Below, one piece after another: positions 31,590 to 43,169 of a DNA stretch of 64,000 nt (the stretch's first letter is position 1; the number at the start of each line of letters is the position of its first letter). This DNA is from Siphonodentalium dalli (Eukaryota; Mollusca; Scaphopoda; Gadilida; Siphonodentaliidae). The stretch is taken from assembly GCA_032622095.1 (NCBI GenBank), contig CP136069.1:89686878-89750877 (forward strand), written 5' to 3'. Under the pieces are notes generated by a model. That model searched no databases. It saw only the letters and a program-made list of their open reading frames with translations, and was not told where the DNA came from. The position numbers and the translations under genes were made by a program.

Positions 31590-33720
31590 AATTTCGCTAT
31601 GCGAGATGTCTGCATGCGACATTTTGAATCAAATGAAATTATTTTCCAAAGAAATAGTATCCATGAATATACTTAAATTGCCCCGCTTCTTGTTCCTTCC
31701 GTTGAAGGGGTCAATATTCACCTGCCATGCGGATGGTGATTGCCAACCGAAAACTTGTCTACGCGTCTACGGCTTATAGGCTGCTGAGCTCCGCCATTTT
31801 GGAACAATGACATCACGAATCACGGCACGCGACCCCCACGTGACGCCAAAAATAGGTTACACCTTCCTGGACCCCTCACTGAGTGATCGGCCTATATTGA
31901 ATACATGTTACTTATGCGCAAAACATTGAATTATAGAAAAGAATCATTCGCTGATATAAGTGCATTAAGTGGGAAACGGATATATCCGTTTCCCGTCCTG
32001 TAGGTAATGGTTTGTGCCGTCCTAAACGAGTTAATCAATAAGATATACAGAATGAACTAATTAATATCCTGAACACATCTTCAATTATTCGTATTCGAAT
32101 TCTACAGTGATTATTTCTCATTCCTGGATCAGAACAATTGAAAGGAAAAAGTTCAACGCTCGTAGCAGCGGTAACTCGAAACTAACCGAAATGGAAAATC
32201 GGGCGTCTATTTTACAGCATAATTAGTACATCAACCGTCCTTCACGATTGTCACATTTCAAAGAATGCCCGCTTGGGAGTCAGAAAGGTGAGATATTATT
32301 GCAGTTAGAAATTATGTTCGGTTTTTATCATTTTCACCTGAATGAAGTTAATTTGGTCAAAGTTTTGGAGTAGCATTTCCATATATGGAGCAATTGAATT
32401 ATTCATGACTTCCATACCATGTATGGAATCCTACTCCAGAACTTTGACATGTAGCACTAAAACCACGGGACCGACCTGGTGGATACAATATGACCGCGAG
32501 TAGTGACGGGGCGTTTAGAGTGATATTTCAATAGGCACAATATTAGAGCGACTTGTGGTTCGCACAGTTATAAATATACGACCCAAAGCTATAATATGTA
32601 TCACGTTCGAACGAGGTGCAATCTCTTTTCGCCATAGTAGCGCCATGATTGCATGGTTGGTATTGTACTATATTTACACTCACACATGCATTCCCGCTGT
32701 GGAACATGACTGATGGACATCAATTGGTTGGTCGAAATTATGTCATGTGAAGTCGCACGCAGACACATACTTGCTTCCATAATGTTTGGACGCAACTTGC
32801 AACGAGATATACGAGAATAACGTACGTTGTAAACGGGCGCTAAACTTAGTTCCCCTTTAATCTGCCAGTTGACTCGGTTGGGTGTAGATATAAGTAATGG
32901 ATGTTGATTTTGTTGCGTTTCATATATAGAGTATGGATGCAAGTTGATATGTCATGTTATGTGTGGAACGCGAATACTCTTAACTGGTAATCTACCATGC
33001 TATAGTTATAAATAACATGATAAACATGCTACCACTATATATGGTGATATTGTGCTATATACCTTCTTTAATTTACAATAGCTGTAATTATATTACGACG
33101 GTATAACATAGCTAACATGCTAAAAAATAACCTACCATATAGTACTACCACGGTACATGCAGCATGGTATTACCTTACCTCATTCGATGGAATACTACGG
33201 AATGAAGCATTCAGTTATTCATAAAAATCCATCTCTGACTGGAACCAACCCGTATAATGAAGCACCATGCATATATATATGCATTATACCACCACGGTAG
33301 CACCATATGGCATGACCGTATGGTACTATCATGAGCGATAACTCTATTTCCAAATAGCATATTACACGAACATATTATATTTATTCTGAACTCCACAAGA
33401 ATTATTAACTGAAAGTAGTGAGATAATGTGGAAAATATATTTTATCACAATGTTTACATATATATTATTTCACAAGAATACGAATTCGTTTGACATTGGG
33501 AAGTGACCGTGTGTATTAAATGTAAACAAACGGAGATTACTCCTAATCGCGTGGGATATTATATGCGTAATTTAACGTGAAAGTCAAATTATAATACACA
33601 TGTAAAGTCCGCTATAGAAATATATCTGAACGGAGATTCGACGAAAAACAGTATTATCTCTACCGATGTCACTAGATGGTTTACGTGGACGCCTCGACGA
33701 AAACTTTGACTATTAAAATA
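31590..33720. other. Non-coding stretch, no supported gene
   Basis: Short frames only. The palindromic word group 'accatatggc / ccatatagtactacc / gcatggtatt' repeats loosely at 32995-33310. Otherwise nothing is recognised. Confidence 0.45.
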
Positions 33721-33721
33721 C

Positions 33722-34175
33722 CGTAAACCGGGGTAACTTTGAACATGGGGGTAACTTTGAATTTTTTTTACAAATAAAGTTTTCAATATGTTCCAGTAAA
33801 TGAAAAATATTGAAAGTAAATAGCATGTCCATTTGTTATGTTTTTATCTTTTTTTTCTGCCTTGAAATGTTTCATTTCTCATATTTTTATTTCTCATTGT
33901 GTATTATATGGCCAAAATATTTTCTTTTGCGGGAAAATTTGATTTTTGATAACTTTTTGAAAAATTTTATATCCTGGAAACTTTTATATGGGCGGTTGAT
34001 AATTAATGGCTTCTGTAACTCACCATTCACACAATGGTCTTAACAATAGCGCTCCCACTGTCACTAAATATGTCGATGTTAGGATACAATAACTTGTTTA
34101 TAAGATATTTGCATTTGTTTTAATGATGTAGTCTGCCTTTAATAGTAGGGGGTAACTTTGAACGCTGACTGCTGG
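33722..34175. repeat. Repeat bounded by GGGGTAACTTTGAAC words
   Basis: 'cggggtaactttgaac' and 'gggggtaactttgaa' occur in tandem at 33730-33763 and again as 'ggggtaactttgaac' at 34148-34164. The AT-rich interior is unrecognised. Confidence 0.55.
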
Positions 34176-34297
34176 TTCTCCTCATTCTAAATACTTTGAC
34201 TGCTTTTGTGAGGCATGGTGGTGTTTTCATGTTTACCTCATCTCATTCTGATCACAAATATATGTTGTTTTTTTATATAATATTTTTATTCAGACAA

Positions 34298-34382
34298 AAT
34301 AATTTCAGGGTAAGAAAAGAAACAAAGAACAAATACATAATATGTATTTGTTCTTTGTTTCTTTTCTTACCCTGAAATTATT
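34298..34382. repeat. Perfect 42-bp-stem palindrome with 1-nt centre
   Basis: Every base of 34298-34339 pairs with 34341-34382. The arm contains 'cagggtaagaaaagaaac'. A perfect 85-bp palindrome is unstable in many cloning hosts and is either very young, under selection, or a sequencing or assembly artefact. Confidence 0.9.
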
Positions 34383-34883
34383 ATATATTATACATCTTAT
34401 ACAATTTGGACAAATTTCTTATCAATTGTGTTGCCGCCTTTTTGTCTGTTTTTTAAATTTGTGGGGAGGGGTAGGTTGGGAATATAAATACACAGGTTTA
34501 TATAGTCAATGGTCATTTGAAATAATAATGGGTTGTTTGTTTTTTTGTTGAAAAAATCTGTATCGGGATGTCTATATATGTCATAGTAAAGTTATATTGT
34601 TGTTATATAAACACGCACAGGCAGTGTGGAATATCCCAGAGCAGCACTATGAAAAATATATATCATAACGAGAAGCTTATTTAATTAACTGTCCTAAATA
34701 GGACCATCGTCGTATGAAATTATGAATTGATTATATCTACATTGGTTATAGTAAGATACACGTTCTGCCAGAAAATATGCGTTTAGTTCTCTTTTTAGGC
34801 CATTAATATTTGGTGTATTGTTGTTCCACTTTGATCTATACATATGGTACCGGTATCTGACAAACAATAAGAAGAAACGTACC

Positions 34884-36800
34884 CATGTATACCAGTTATC
34901 ATTGCATGATGAAGGTCGCCAAAATTAATTGCCAGTTTTCATAAATACAGTGAAAGTCACTAGTTTCACAGAAACTCCCCACATTCAGTAAATATCATAA
35001 TGGGTCTATCCAGACCAGGTTTGAGATACTTTCGAATGGCAGAAACTCTCCAAATTCAATATATATATATATATCAGTATAGTTCAAACTATAGACCCAT
35101 ATGGAATCCTATTAGGGCCACTTGCTAATGGCGCTTTCGGCGCACTTTTTGTCGCTTTCGGCGCTTTCGGCGCGCGCCGAAACATACCCTAATGGCGCAC
35201 TTTTTGTCGCTTCCGGCGCGCGCCATTAGGGAGTGGACCTAATAGTATGCCTAATGGCGCTTTCGGCGCGCGCCGAAAGCGACAAAAAGTGCGCCATTAG
35301 TAACGCGCCGAAACATGCGCTAATAGCTAATAAAGCGACAAAAAGTGCGCCGAAAGCGACAAATAGTGCGCCGTAACGGCGCATATTTTGTCGCTTTCGG
35401 CGCACTTTTTGTCGCGTTACTAATGGCGCACTTTTTGTCGCTTTCGGCGCATCGCGCCGAAAGCGCCATTAGCAAGTGGCCCTAATAGGATTCAATAGAC
35501 CCATGATTGACATAGTATACACACATTTTGTAAAAACAAACCTGGTCACGGTGTAGTATGGTCTGTGCTTGATGTCAACTGAACACGGTGAGTGTTTTCC
35601 ATGAAACTACCCGTTATCACAGCATGATGAAGGTTGCCAAAATTAATTGCCAGTTTCCACCAATACAGTGAAAGTAACTAGTTTCACAGAAACTCACCAC
35701 ATTCAGTAAATATCAGAATGGGTCTATCCAGACCAGGTTTGAGATACTTTCGAATGGCAGAAACTCTCCAAATTCAATATATATATCAGTATAGTTCAAA
35801 CTATAGACCCATGATTGACATACACACATTTTGTAAAAACAAACCTGGTGTTACATGGTCTGTACTATATGTCAACTGAACACGGTTAGTGTTTTCCATG
35901 AAACTACCCGTTATCACTGCATGATGAAGGTTGCCAAAAATAGTTGCCAGTTTTCATCAATACAATGAAAGTCACTAGTTTTACAGAAACTCCCCAAATT
36001 CAGTATATATCAGAACAGGTAAAAATAGATCAGGTTTGACATATTTTCGAATGGCAGAAACTCCCCAAATTCAATATATATCAACATAGTTCAAACTATA
36101 GACCCATGATTGACATACACATTTTTGTACAAACAAGCCTGGTGTTGTATGGCCTGTGATTGATGTCTAATGAACATGGTGAGTGTTTTCCACGAAACTA
36201 CCAGTTATCGCTGCACGATGAAGGTCGCCAAAAATTAATTGCCAGTTTTCATCAATCCAATGAAAGTCACTAGTTCCACAGAAACTCCCCAAATTCAGTA
36301 TATATCAGAACAGGTCAAAATAGACCAGGTTTGACATGCATCATATTTATTACAAACACAACTGGTGATGTGTGACCTGTACTTGATATCGACTGAACAC
36401 GGTTAGTGTTTTCCATGAAACTACCCGTTATCACTGCATGATGAAGGTTGCCAAAAATAGTTGCCAGTTTTCATCAATACAATGAAAGTCACTAGTTCCA
36501 CAGAAACTCCCCAAATTCAGTATATATCAGAACAGTTCAAAATAGACCAGGTTTGACATGCATCATATGTATTACAAACACGACTGGTGATGTGTGACCT
36601 GTACTTGATATCGACTGAACATGGTGAGTGTTTTTCATGAAACTACCAGTTATCGCTCAACGATGAATGTCACCAAAATGAATTGCCAGTTGTCATCAAT
36701 AAAGTGACAGTCACTAGTTTCACAGAAAAATCCCCAAATTCAGTATATATCAGAATAGGTCAAGCTAGACCAGGTTTGACATACTTTCAAATGGCAGAAA
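34884..36800 (+). repeat. Tandem array of ~300-bp and ~225-bp units
   Basis: Five to six units each begin 'aaactacc(c/a)gttatc', then 'gatgaaggt(t/c)gccaaaa', 'attgccagttttcatcaat', 'cagaaactcccc', 'gaccaggttt' and 'gacccatgattgacatac'. Later units lack the 'atggcagaaactcc…gacccatg' segment and are about 225 bp long. The first unit is interrupted by the 394-bp palindromic element. Confidence 0.88.
35101..35494. mobile_element. 394-bp modular palindromic element built from a few words
   Basis: Ends GGAATCCTATTAGGGCCAC (left) and GTGGCCCTAATAGGATTC (right) are inverted. A 10-bp duplication ATAGACCCAT lies at 35091-35100 and 35495-35504. The sister array unit near 35806-35815 has it once, giving the empty site. 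The interior is almost wholly composed of the words AATGGCGC, TTTCGGCGC, ACTTTTTGTCGC and GCGCGCGCC in both orientations. It has no coding capacity. TSD length suggests a Mutator-like mover. Confidence 0.85.
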
Positions 36801-37099
36801 GTATAAGGAATGCATGCAGCAGTGTACGAGATAACAAAAACATAATAAACAGTCGTATTTATTGAATAATTCCCTTCATTTTGATATAGATCCAGTGGAC
36901 ACCGGAACCTAAATAGACCTGTCAAAAAAAGCCGTTGAACGAGACTCTGTCCGGTCCCGTGACAGGCCATAATGACAATAATAAATATAAATATTATAGT
37001 GGATCTATTATATTGATACCACCATCATATTCTTTAGAGTATTTCCGTTTATTTTGTTATATGGATTATCCATGTACAGCTAGCACTAGTAGAGATATC

Positions 37100-37583
37100 T
37101 CTCATGAAACCATCGGAGACCGGCGAAAGAATATGGCCGAACAAGACTCGTTGCGGTATATTACGGCCATGAGACCGGACATAATCTTGTTCGAACATTT
37201 TTCCCCCACTGGTCTCCGATGGTTTCAGGGCAGATATCTCCACTGTTGCAGACCGAACATGGTTGATCATGGCAAGCCGGCTCGTTCACAAACTGTTTTC
37301 ATGCTCGAATCCCAGAATGTACAACTCAACAGGGAACGTTTATCTCCTAAATGAAAGGAATTATTATAGGAATGTGATTCTTCTACCACAATATTTCATG
37401 TCTATATTATTGCATTTGTGAAAGCATTATTAATGCATTTCTGAAACCATCCGAGACCGACGAAAGAATGTGGTCGAACAAGACTCCACCCGGTATTACG
37501 GCCATGACACCAGACATAATCTTTCTCAACCATTTTGTTTTCGCCGGTCTCCGATGACTTTATGGAAGATATATCCACTGTTG
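37100..37583. repeat. Two copies of a ~140-bp foldback repeat
   Basis: Copy 1 (37105-37230) opens 'gaaaccatcggagaccgg' and closes 'tggtctccgatggtttc', a palindrome. Copy 2 (37441-37563) is its diverged direct repeat. The downstream sequence 'atatctccactgttgc' follows both. Confidence 0.75.
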
Positions 37584-37735
37584 CCAGGGGGGGTGTCGGA
37601 AAAAATTTCCAGACACGTATGCTACTTTTTTGCCGATGACCACTTTTTGGACCCACCCACCCCCGACCCCAATTTTTTTCCCATTTCATAGAGTTTTTTC
37701 CAGTCATGTTTTGACACCCACCCCTTGTGGAACGC
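37584..37735. mobile_element. Truncated copy of the CAGGGGGG-end transposon
   Basis: Begins CAGGGGGGGTGTCGGAAAAA and follows the left part of 30628-31180 ('acacgtatg', 'ggacccacccaccccc', 'ttttgacacccacccc'). The right terminus is not found. It inserted directly after 'ccactgttgc'; copy 1 of the foldback shows that site uninterrupted. Confidence 0.7.
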
Positions 37736-37914
37736 AAAACACAAACATACATAGAAAACCAGGACCAAACCTCCTACGTTGAGATTCAGTTAATCTAGTA
37801 ATGAACAGCAGGACTGGTCTCTAGCAGTATATTCTTGACTGCAGTGGATTTTTATTCGTTTTTGTTAAATATCATATTTCCACAGCTCTGCGGTCAATTT
37901 ATTTTAAAGTTTAG

Positions 37915-38178
37915 TATATGAATAGAGCATTGCTTGGAGTTGACTACGCGAATGTAGTGGCCAGTGGGAAGGGATACAGGCATGCTCAACTTCCATGACC
38001 AGACAGCCAATCCCTGTACGCATGTTCACCTCACACACGACCTTAGAGCTACTCCTTATATAAATATACATCTCACCATGGACTGCATACATATGAATAG
38101 AGCATGGCTTGGAGTTGACTACGCGAATGTAGTGGCCAGTGGGAAGGGATACGGGCATGCTCAACTTCCATCACCATA
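37915..38178 (+). repeat. ~85-bp direct duplication with 176-bp period
   Basis: 'atgaatagagcat(t/g)gcttggagttgactacg' … 'catgctcaacttccat' occurs at 37917-38000 and 38093-38175 with very few changes. Confidence 0.85.
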
Positions 38179-38415
38179 TAGTCATACATTATGTAACTAT
38201 TCACATAATTCATGAATACAATAACTCCATGTATACCTACTAACCTCACATATGACCATACAGTCAACAGACATAAACACTTCATTACGTTGATCAATGC
38301 TGATGCTAATGGGCCAGAGTAGCCACAGTTCCGTTTCAACATTCTGCCCATTTCCGTTCAAAAACATGGACAGCATCCCAAAAAGAAGTTTTTGGCATAA
38401 TCCAGACTGCATCCC

Positions 38416-38918
38416 TTAAAGACACGGTTGGTCTTGGCGGTGGGTATCCTGTGAAAATATCTCCACCCGTCAAAAACCGTCACAAACAGAAAGAACATCA
38501 AAATGTAGATAGACTTTGTCCGTATACAAATAAGAAAATCGCATAAACAGTATGTTATGGTCATATGTTTGACCATTGTTATGTAAACAAAAGCATAAAA
38601 AGTTACTTTTCTGGTGTTTGTTTATATTATGATGTTAAACATAAAGAGCGTTCTTTGTTGGTAAATACCTGATATGGAACTAATAAAGAGCGTTTATGCC
38701 ATTTGTGTGTGATTAGCCAGTAGCATTGTGCTGTCTTCTGTAACACAATCAGGCTCTTGCTTAGGTAAAATATAGTAGGTCTTTATGATAACATGCTGTT
38801 TACGCGATGGTCATGGTATATATGAACGGAACTGTATGCGTTTTAATGTTTTTCTGTTTACGGTGTTTGGAACAAATATGAATATTTTCGACAATTCAAA
38901 GGCCGCACGTGCCTTTAA
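38416..38918. mobile_element. TTAA-flanked MITE, family 1, copy C
   Basis: TTAA at 38416-38419 and 38915-38918 border AGACACGGTTGGTCTTGGCG and AAGGCCGCACGTGCCT. It is the best-preserved copy alongside copy A, in opposite orientation. Confidence 0.88.
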
Positions 38919-38919
38919 A

Positions 38920-39755
38920 ATGAACTTGTCATGCCACATATAGGGTATCTGGATAATCAGAATAGAACATTTAGTTGATTAAGTAGCATGTTTAATAGCC
39001 AAGTGAGTCAGAATTTGCTACCTTTTCGGAATAGCAGAGAGTAATGTTCGGAATGTTTTGTTTTTTTTATATCAAATTTGGTTGCCATTTTGCAAGTCAT
39101 CTTGAGTAATTTTGTCTAAAACACCTCTGTGTGACACATTTAACACGCATCGAAACAATATACTCCTTTGATACCATTTTACTTTAAAATTAAAAAAATG
39201 ATTCAAACCTGAAAGTGAAATTTTGATGTCAGGTTTGCGACAGAAAAATTCGAATAATTCTGGTAATTTCAGTGGTTAAAATAGTAACAACTAACCAACG
39301 TGCATAAGAACATTAGTAGTCAAGGTAGATAAGACAGAATAGTCAATTGCGTGTATCAACCACAACTTTTTAGTGGTTGCATGGCACCTTGGGAGAATAT
39401 TTACCATTTTCCATATTTTGGCAGCCATTTTAAGCCCAAGTGACAATTTTGTACTATTGAGTTGGAATATCCATAAAATATAGAATGCATCACTTACATT
39501 GCACAGTTTTTCCCATTTCTTGATGACATGTGACTAGAATCCCAATGGTGATCTTTTGTGAAATGTATATACCGCGTTTTGTAAAATCGAATTTTTGACT
39601 TATCGGAAGGGGTGTGGACCCCCATGAATGACATACTTCATTGCTCCAATGCTCAGTTAACATACTAAATACAAAATAAAGTCACAATTGTCAACCAGTT
39701 CCAAACACCAGAAACTTATATTAAATATTAGTATAAAAAAATGTAAAATATTCCA
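38920..39755. other. Non-coding DNA with scattered 'GCCATTTTG' words
   Basis: 'ttggttgccattttgcaagtcatcttg' and 'ggcagccattttaagccc' are single relatives of the words that dominate the next foldback. No gene is seen. Confidence 0.5.
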
Positions 39756-39759
39756 ATTC

Positions 39760-40475
39760 CGGCTGCCATTTTGGCGGCCATCTTGGACGAGGAGTTCTAA
39801 TTTTTGCACATAAAGGTGGCGTTATATCTTAGCTTCACAAAAATGTATACATGCGTATACATATGACAAGATTTTTTCACTATAACTGCATCAAGTTGAC
39901 TTATAGGAAAATGGCAGCCATCTTGGACGCCATCTTGAATTACCAAACAAAAATTATCAAAGCGGATTTTAGCGGATTTTGGATATGTTATAGAGGATAT
40001 ATTCCTCTTCAAAATGATATACAAACCAACTTAGTCCAATGTTTTTCTAGGTCAAACCTTTTATCGACAAGACTAATGTCCGAATTATGGCAAACATGTT
40101 CAAAATTCCCTAACGACAAATTCGCATTAATTCCAGTTGCACAATAGTGTGGTCGTCGGAGGGTTAGACCCAGAAGAAATTGGTAAAGACGCGGTTTTGG
40201 TGTCATTCTACGCGGGAGAATCTCGTGTATAACATATCCAAAATCCGCTAAAATCCGCTTTGGGCAAAATTCAGGATCCAAGATGGCGTCCAACATGGCT
40301 GCCGTTAGTCAAAAGATACTCTGACTGAGATTAATTCGATTATAGTGAGAACAAATGTTGTCATATGTATACAAATGTATACATTTTTGCAAAGGTACAA
40401 TATTGTGTCACCTGTTTATGGCAAAAATGGAACCCCTCGTCCCAGATGGCCGCCAAAATGGCTGCCTAAACTCGA
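39760..40475. repeat. ~715-bp foldback rich in GGCNGCCATTTTGG words
   Basis: The outer arms (39763-39880 and 40360-40472) share 'ggctgccattttggcggccat', 'tttgcac/gcaaa' and 'gtatacat' in opposite orientation. The inner arms (39911-40010 and 40200-40305) share 'atccaagatggcgtcc' and 'aaaatccgctaaaatccgctt'. AAGATGGC-type words match the YY1 consensus (known motif), but here they are part of a repeat. Confidence 0.75.
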
Positions 40476-40562
40476 ACATTTGAAGTTTTTGCCTAATATC
40501 TTAAAGATCAATTCCTGTTGTTTGATAATGGTTCAGACTGGACACTTTGATTAGGCATATTC

Positions 40563-40907
40563 ATGTTAATACAACTCCTTTGTCTGATACCAGGCTCTTT
40601 TGGCCTTTGCACTCTCTGTAACACTTTATATGCTGATTTGTTATTGCATGTTATACTAGATTGCCAGGAAATATGTGGCGCCAGAAATTCCGTTTGGTGC
40701 CGATTTATTGATCAATTTGGCATTGACTGTTTTGTTCACGTATATAACTTAACACAAAATCAAAGAGTTGAATTATTTCTTGGCAAATCTCCTACTTTTA
40801 TCCGTACAGACGTGGATGCTCGCGATTGGATAATATTATTCGTCAAGTCAACTCCACTGTGTGTGGACGGAAGTGAACGCTGGTTTGCGGTAATCAGTCA
40901 TAAATAA
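40563..40907 (+). pseudogene. 3' fragment of a LINE ORF2 (C-terminal zinc-finger region)
   Basis: 114 codons contain CTLCNTLYADLLLHVILDC, a C-x2-C…H…C arrangement typical of the end of LINE reverse-transcriptase ORFs, then WCRFIDQFGIDCF and LTQNQRVELFLGKSP. The same order of elements (…RCFSPHMQELRN…FWYKIINIFG) ends the LINE at 52.0-53.9 kb, so the two are relatives. Stop at 40905 is followed within a few bases by AATAAA. No reverse-transcriptase core lies upstream: this is a 5'-truncated copy. It could be a dead fragment of a CR1/jockey-type element. Confidence 0.7.
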
Positions 40908-40909
40908 AA

Positions 40910-41929
40910 GCCGCTCACCTCAGACTGACTACGGTACGTATATTCCGCCTTTCCCTCCAATTGTGTAAAAATCCCAGCCCGGGTGCCAATCTGCCTCGAC
41001 GAGAGGTATGTTCCGCTATATTTTCCTACTAATTTCGTTCAAACGCACATTTTTCAAACTATACGATGTCGTATTTAATAACAAAGACATGTTTTGGATG
41101 CCTTAATATCCCATTGAAAGCAACGCTTAGCCTTTGGCCCATGTTTCCTGTGTTTTCTCGATATACGAGCCCGATTTCAAAGCGTGGTGCTCTAACAGAA
41201 TTTGAACTCCCGGTAAAATCTGACAAACTAGCATTGAACGCCGGTATTATTATTTGTATTGAACGACTTGTAAACTTTCGATTACACCCTGAAAAAATGC
41301 CTTTTGCGGTCGGTTAGCAGCATATTGCACGTTTATAATTTGATTTTCACATGCCACAAATGTACATTTTTACATTTCCACAGCCAGTATTGCTACTTGT
41401 GCTAACAGATGTTTATTAAAATGGTCAAATGTTACAGTGAAGATATGAGATCATCCTACAAATAGTCCTCGAATGTCCAATGTTTGATAATTGCCCTTGT
41501 TTGTTATCTTAACTGGCATATATATATACTTGTATTTTTATAATTGTAAAATATTACATTCGACCAAAGATGGTGGGTTTCCAAAGTTACACTCGAGAAA
41601 GCGAAACCGATGGTTGGTATACAATAATATCGACACATAATACGGGGCATCTTAAGTCCCAATGCAATGTACCACACATGGGCGTATATTTAAAGAGCGT
41701 TTTATGATTACAAAAGTTCCATATAATAGTAACATAAAAATACAGGGTTTTGTTTGAACCTATAATGGTAATGGCAGCGCACGAAAATATATAATTTCAA
41801 CGAGGGGCTCAGCATAATTGTCCTTACCACGCACAGTTTGCACGCGTATGGTATTTTGTTTAACGAACAGTACGATACATAAACAGAGCCTGGAACCTAC
41901 GTCATAACACAAAGTTTTTTTTACTGAAA
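40910..41929. other. Non-coding stretch
   Basis: A 83-codon frame at 41066-41317 has no recognisable domain. The segment may include the 5' flank of the candidate first exon at 41930. Confidence 0.45.
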
Positions 41930-41955
41930 ATGGCGGATGATCGAAACGACTCGAA
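41930..41955 (+). CDS. Candidate first coding exon (MADDRNDS…)
   Basis: ATG in the context gaaaATGGCGG opens MADDRNDS and meets a strong donor GAA|GTGAGT after 26 nt, leaving in phase 2. The acidic start and Kozak-like GCG second codon are typical of animal first exons. No downstream exon could be linked in the next 10 kb, and short ATG…GTGAGT runs occur by chance, so this remains tentative. Confidence 0.3.
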
Positions 41956-42130
41956 GTGAGTATTTCTCGTTTTTGCAAACTATGTGCACAAACCACTAAA
42001 AATCATTGCGTATGAGCCGTAAAACATTGTTTGCTAGCTCACAGTCAACTCCACCGAGATATATATACTTTAAACATATTTTATTCGTATATAAATATAC
42101 AAAAGGGATCGGGGCACAAGTTATTTCAAC

Positions 42131-42493
42131 TTAGGCCCGTTTTATACGTCGAGCCAGACACGGATCGCGCCAGCCTAATTAGTGTGAAAATGACAAAGTC
42201 CAAGATAGCGCGACTGGAGCACGACGTATACAACCAACTGGCGCGTCAGAATTTCTCTGGCACGACCCGACGTGCTACACGTCTGGTACCGACGTGCTAC
42301 ACGTCTGGGCTCGACGCTGTTTTAGACGACGTGCTAAACACGGGTCGCGCTAAGATGATTCAGGGAAAGCCATCCCCCATTTAGGATCGACCCCTTTGGT
42401 GGAGAGCATGCGCAATTTGAAGTTTTTGGCGTCATTACCTTATCTCTTGAGTCATCCTAGCGCGACCCGTGTCTGGCACGTCGTATAAAACAG
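42131..42493. repeat. ~360-bp foldback of 'CGTGCTA/TAGCACG' words
   Basis: The left arm 'gttttatacgtcgagccagacacgg' pairs with the right 'ccgtgtctggcacgtcgtataaaac'. The interior repeats 'gacgtgctacacgtctgg' twice. No clear TSD was found. Confidence 0.7.
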
Positions 42494-42621
42494 CGTCGAG
42501 CCACAGACGTGCTAACTATTAGTTAGGGAGCCCGCATATGTTCTATTTACACTTTTGCGTACAAAAGGTTTGACCCCCTAACGTTGGTACCAATAATGGA
42601 ACATTCTGAAAAACCGATTTC

Positions 42622-43089
42622 TTAAGTTGCGCATTCCTGGGGTCTAGTGTGAAATGTGCCATCAGTCTGGAAAAGATCGTTAACGAAAATGATTCCATGT
42701 TCTCTCCATGTCCGTATATTTAGTGTCGAGCCATTTATTTTAAAATGTTCATTATTCCATAAAATTGAAGACAGTAAGGGTAGGGTCTCTTTTTCTGCTA
42801 CCAATAGCTCAGACCAGGCGATAAGGACATCTCTCCAGAAAGGATTCTGGATGCGGGCAGAATATAGCTTTAAGTATTGGCCTCCATATGCAAGAAAGAG
42901 GGGATCTTCGTCTATTGGTAAATCTACAAGGGGGTGCCATTTCGGCCGTTTCAGTATAATTCGGCGGATCCATGTTATCTTCATAGATGAATTGAAAGCT
43001 TCGACATCAACCATTTTCAGGCCCCCTGCTTCGAAATTTTGGCAGAGTTGGGTTCTTTTAACTCTGTCACTTACCAAATATTTAATCAC
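42622..43089 (-). pseudogene. L1/Tx1-type LINE ORF2 fragment (thumb/connection region)
   Basis: 155 codons on the minus strand contain GGLKMVDVEAFNSSMKITWI, then FWRDVLIAWSEL and WREHGIIFVNDLF. The 47-kb LINE has the collinear motifs GGLKMIDLLNYTKGLKISWI, FWKDIAKTWSEY and WHKKGIVYIKDLL. This is therefore the region just after the reverse-transcriptase palm of a related but distinct subfamily. No palm motifs or C-terminal zinc finger are attached, so it is an isolated fragment. Confidence 0.85.
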
Positions 43090-43169
43090 TCATTCCTCGT
43101 GTGACATTTATTGTTATTATGTGTCAAAAAATTTAATATCTTGATGTTATATATATTTTGTCTGTAATA

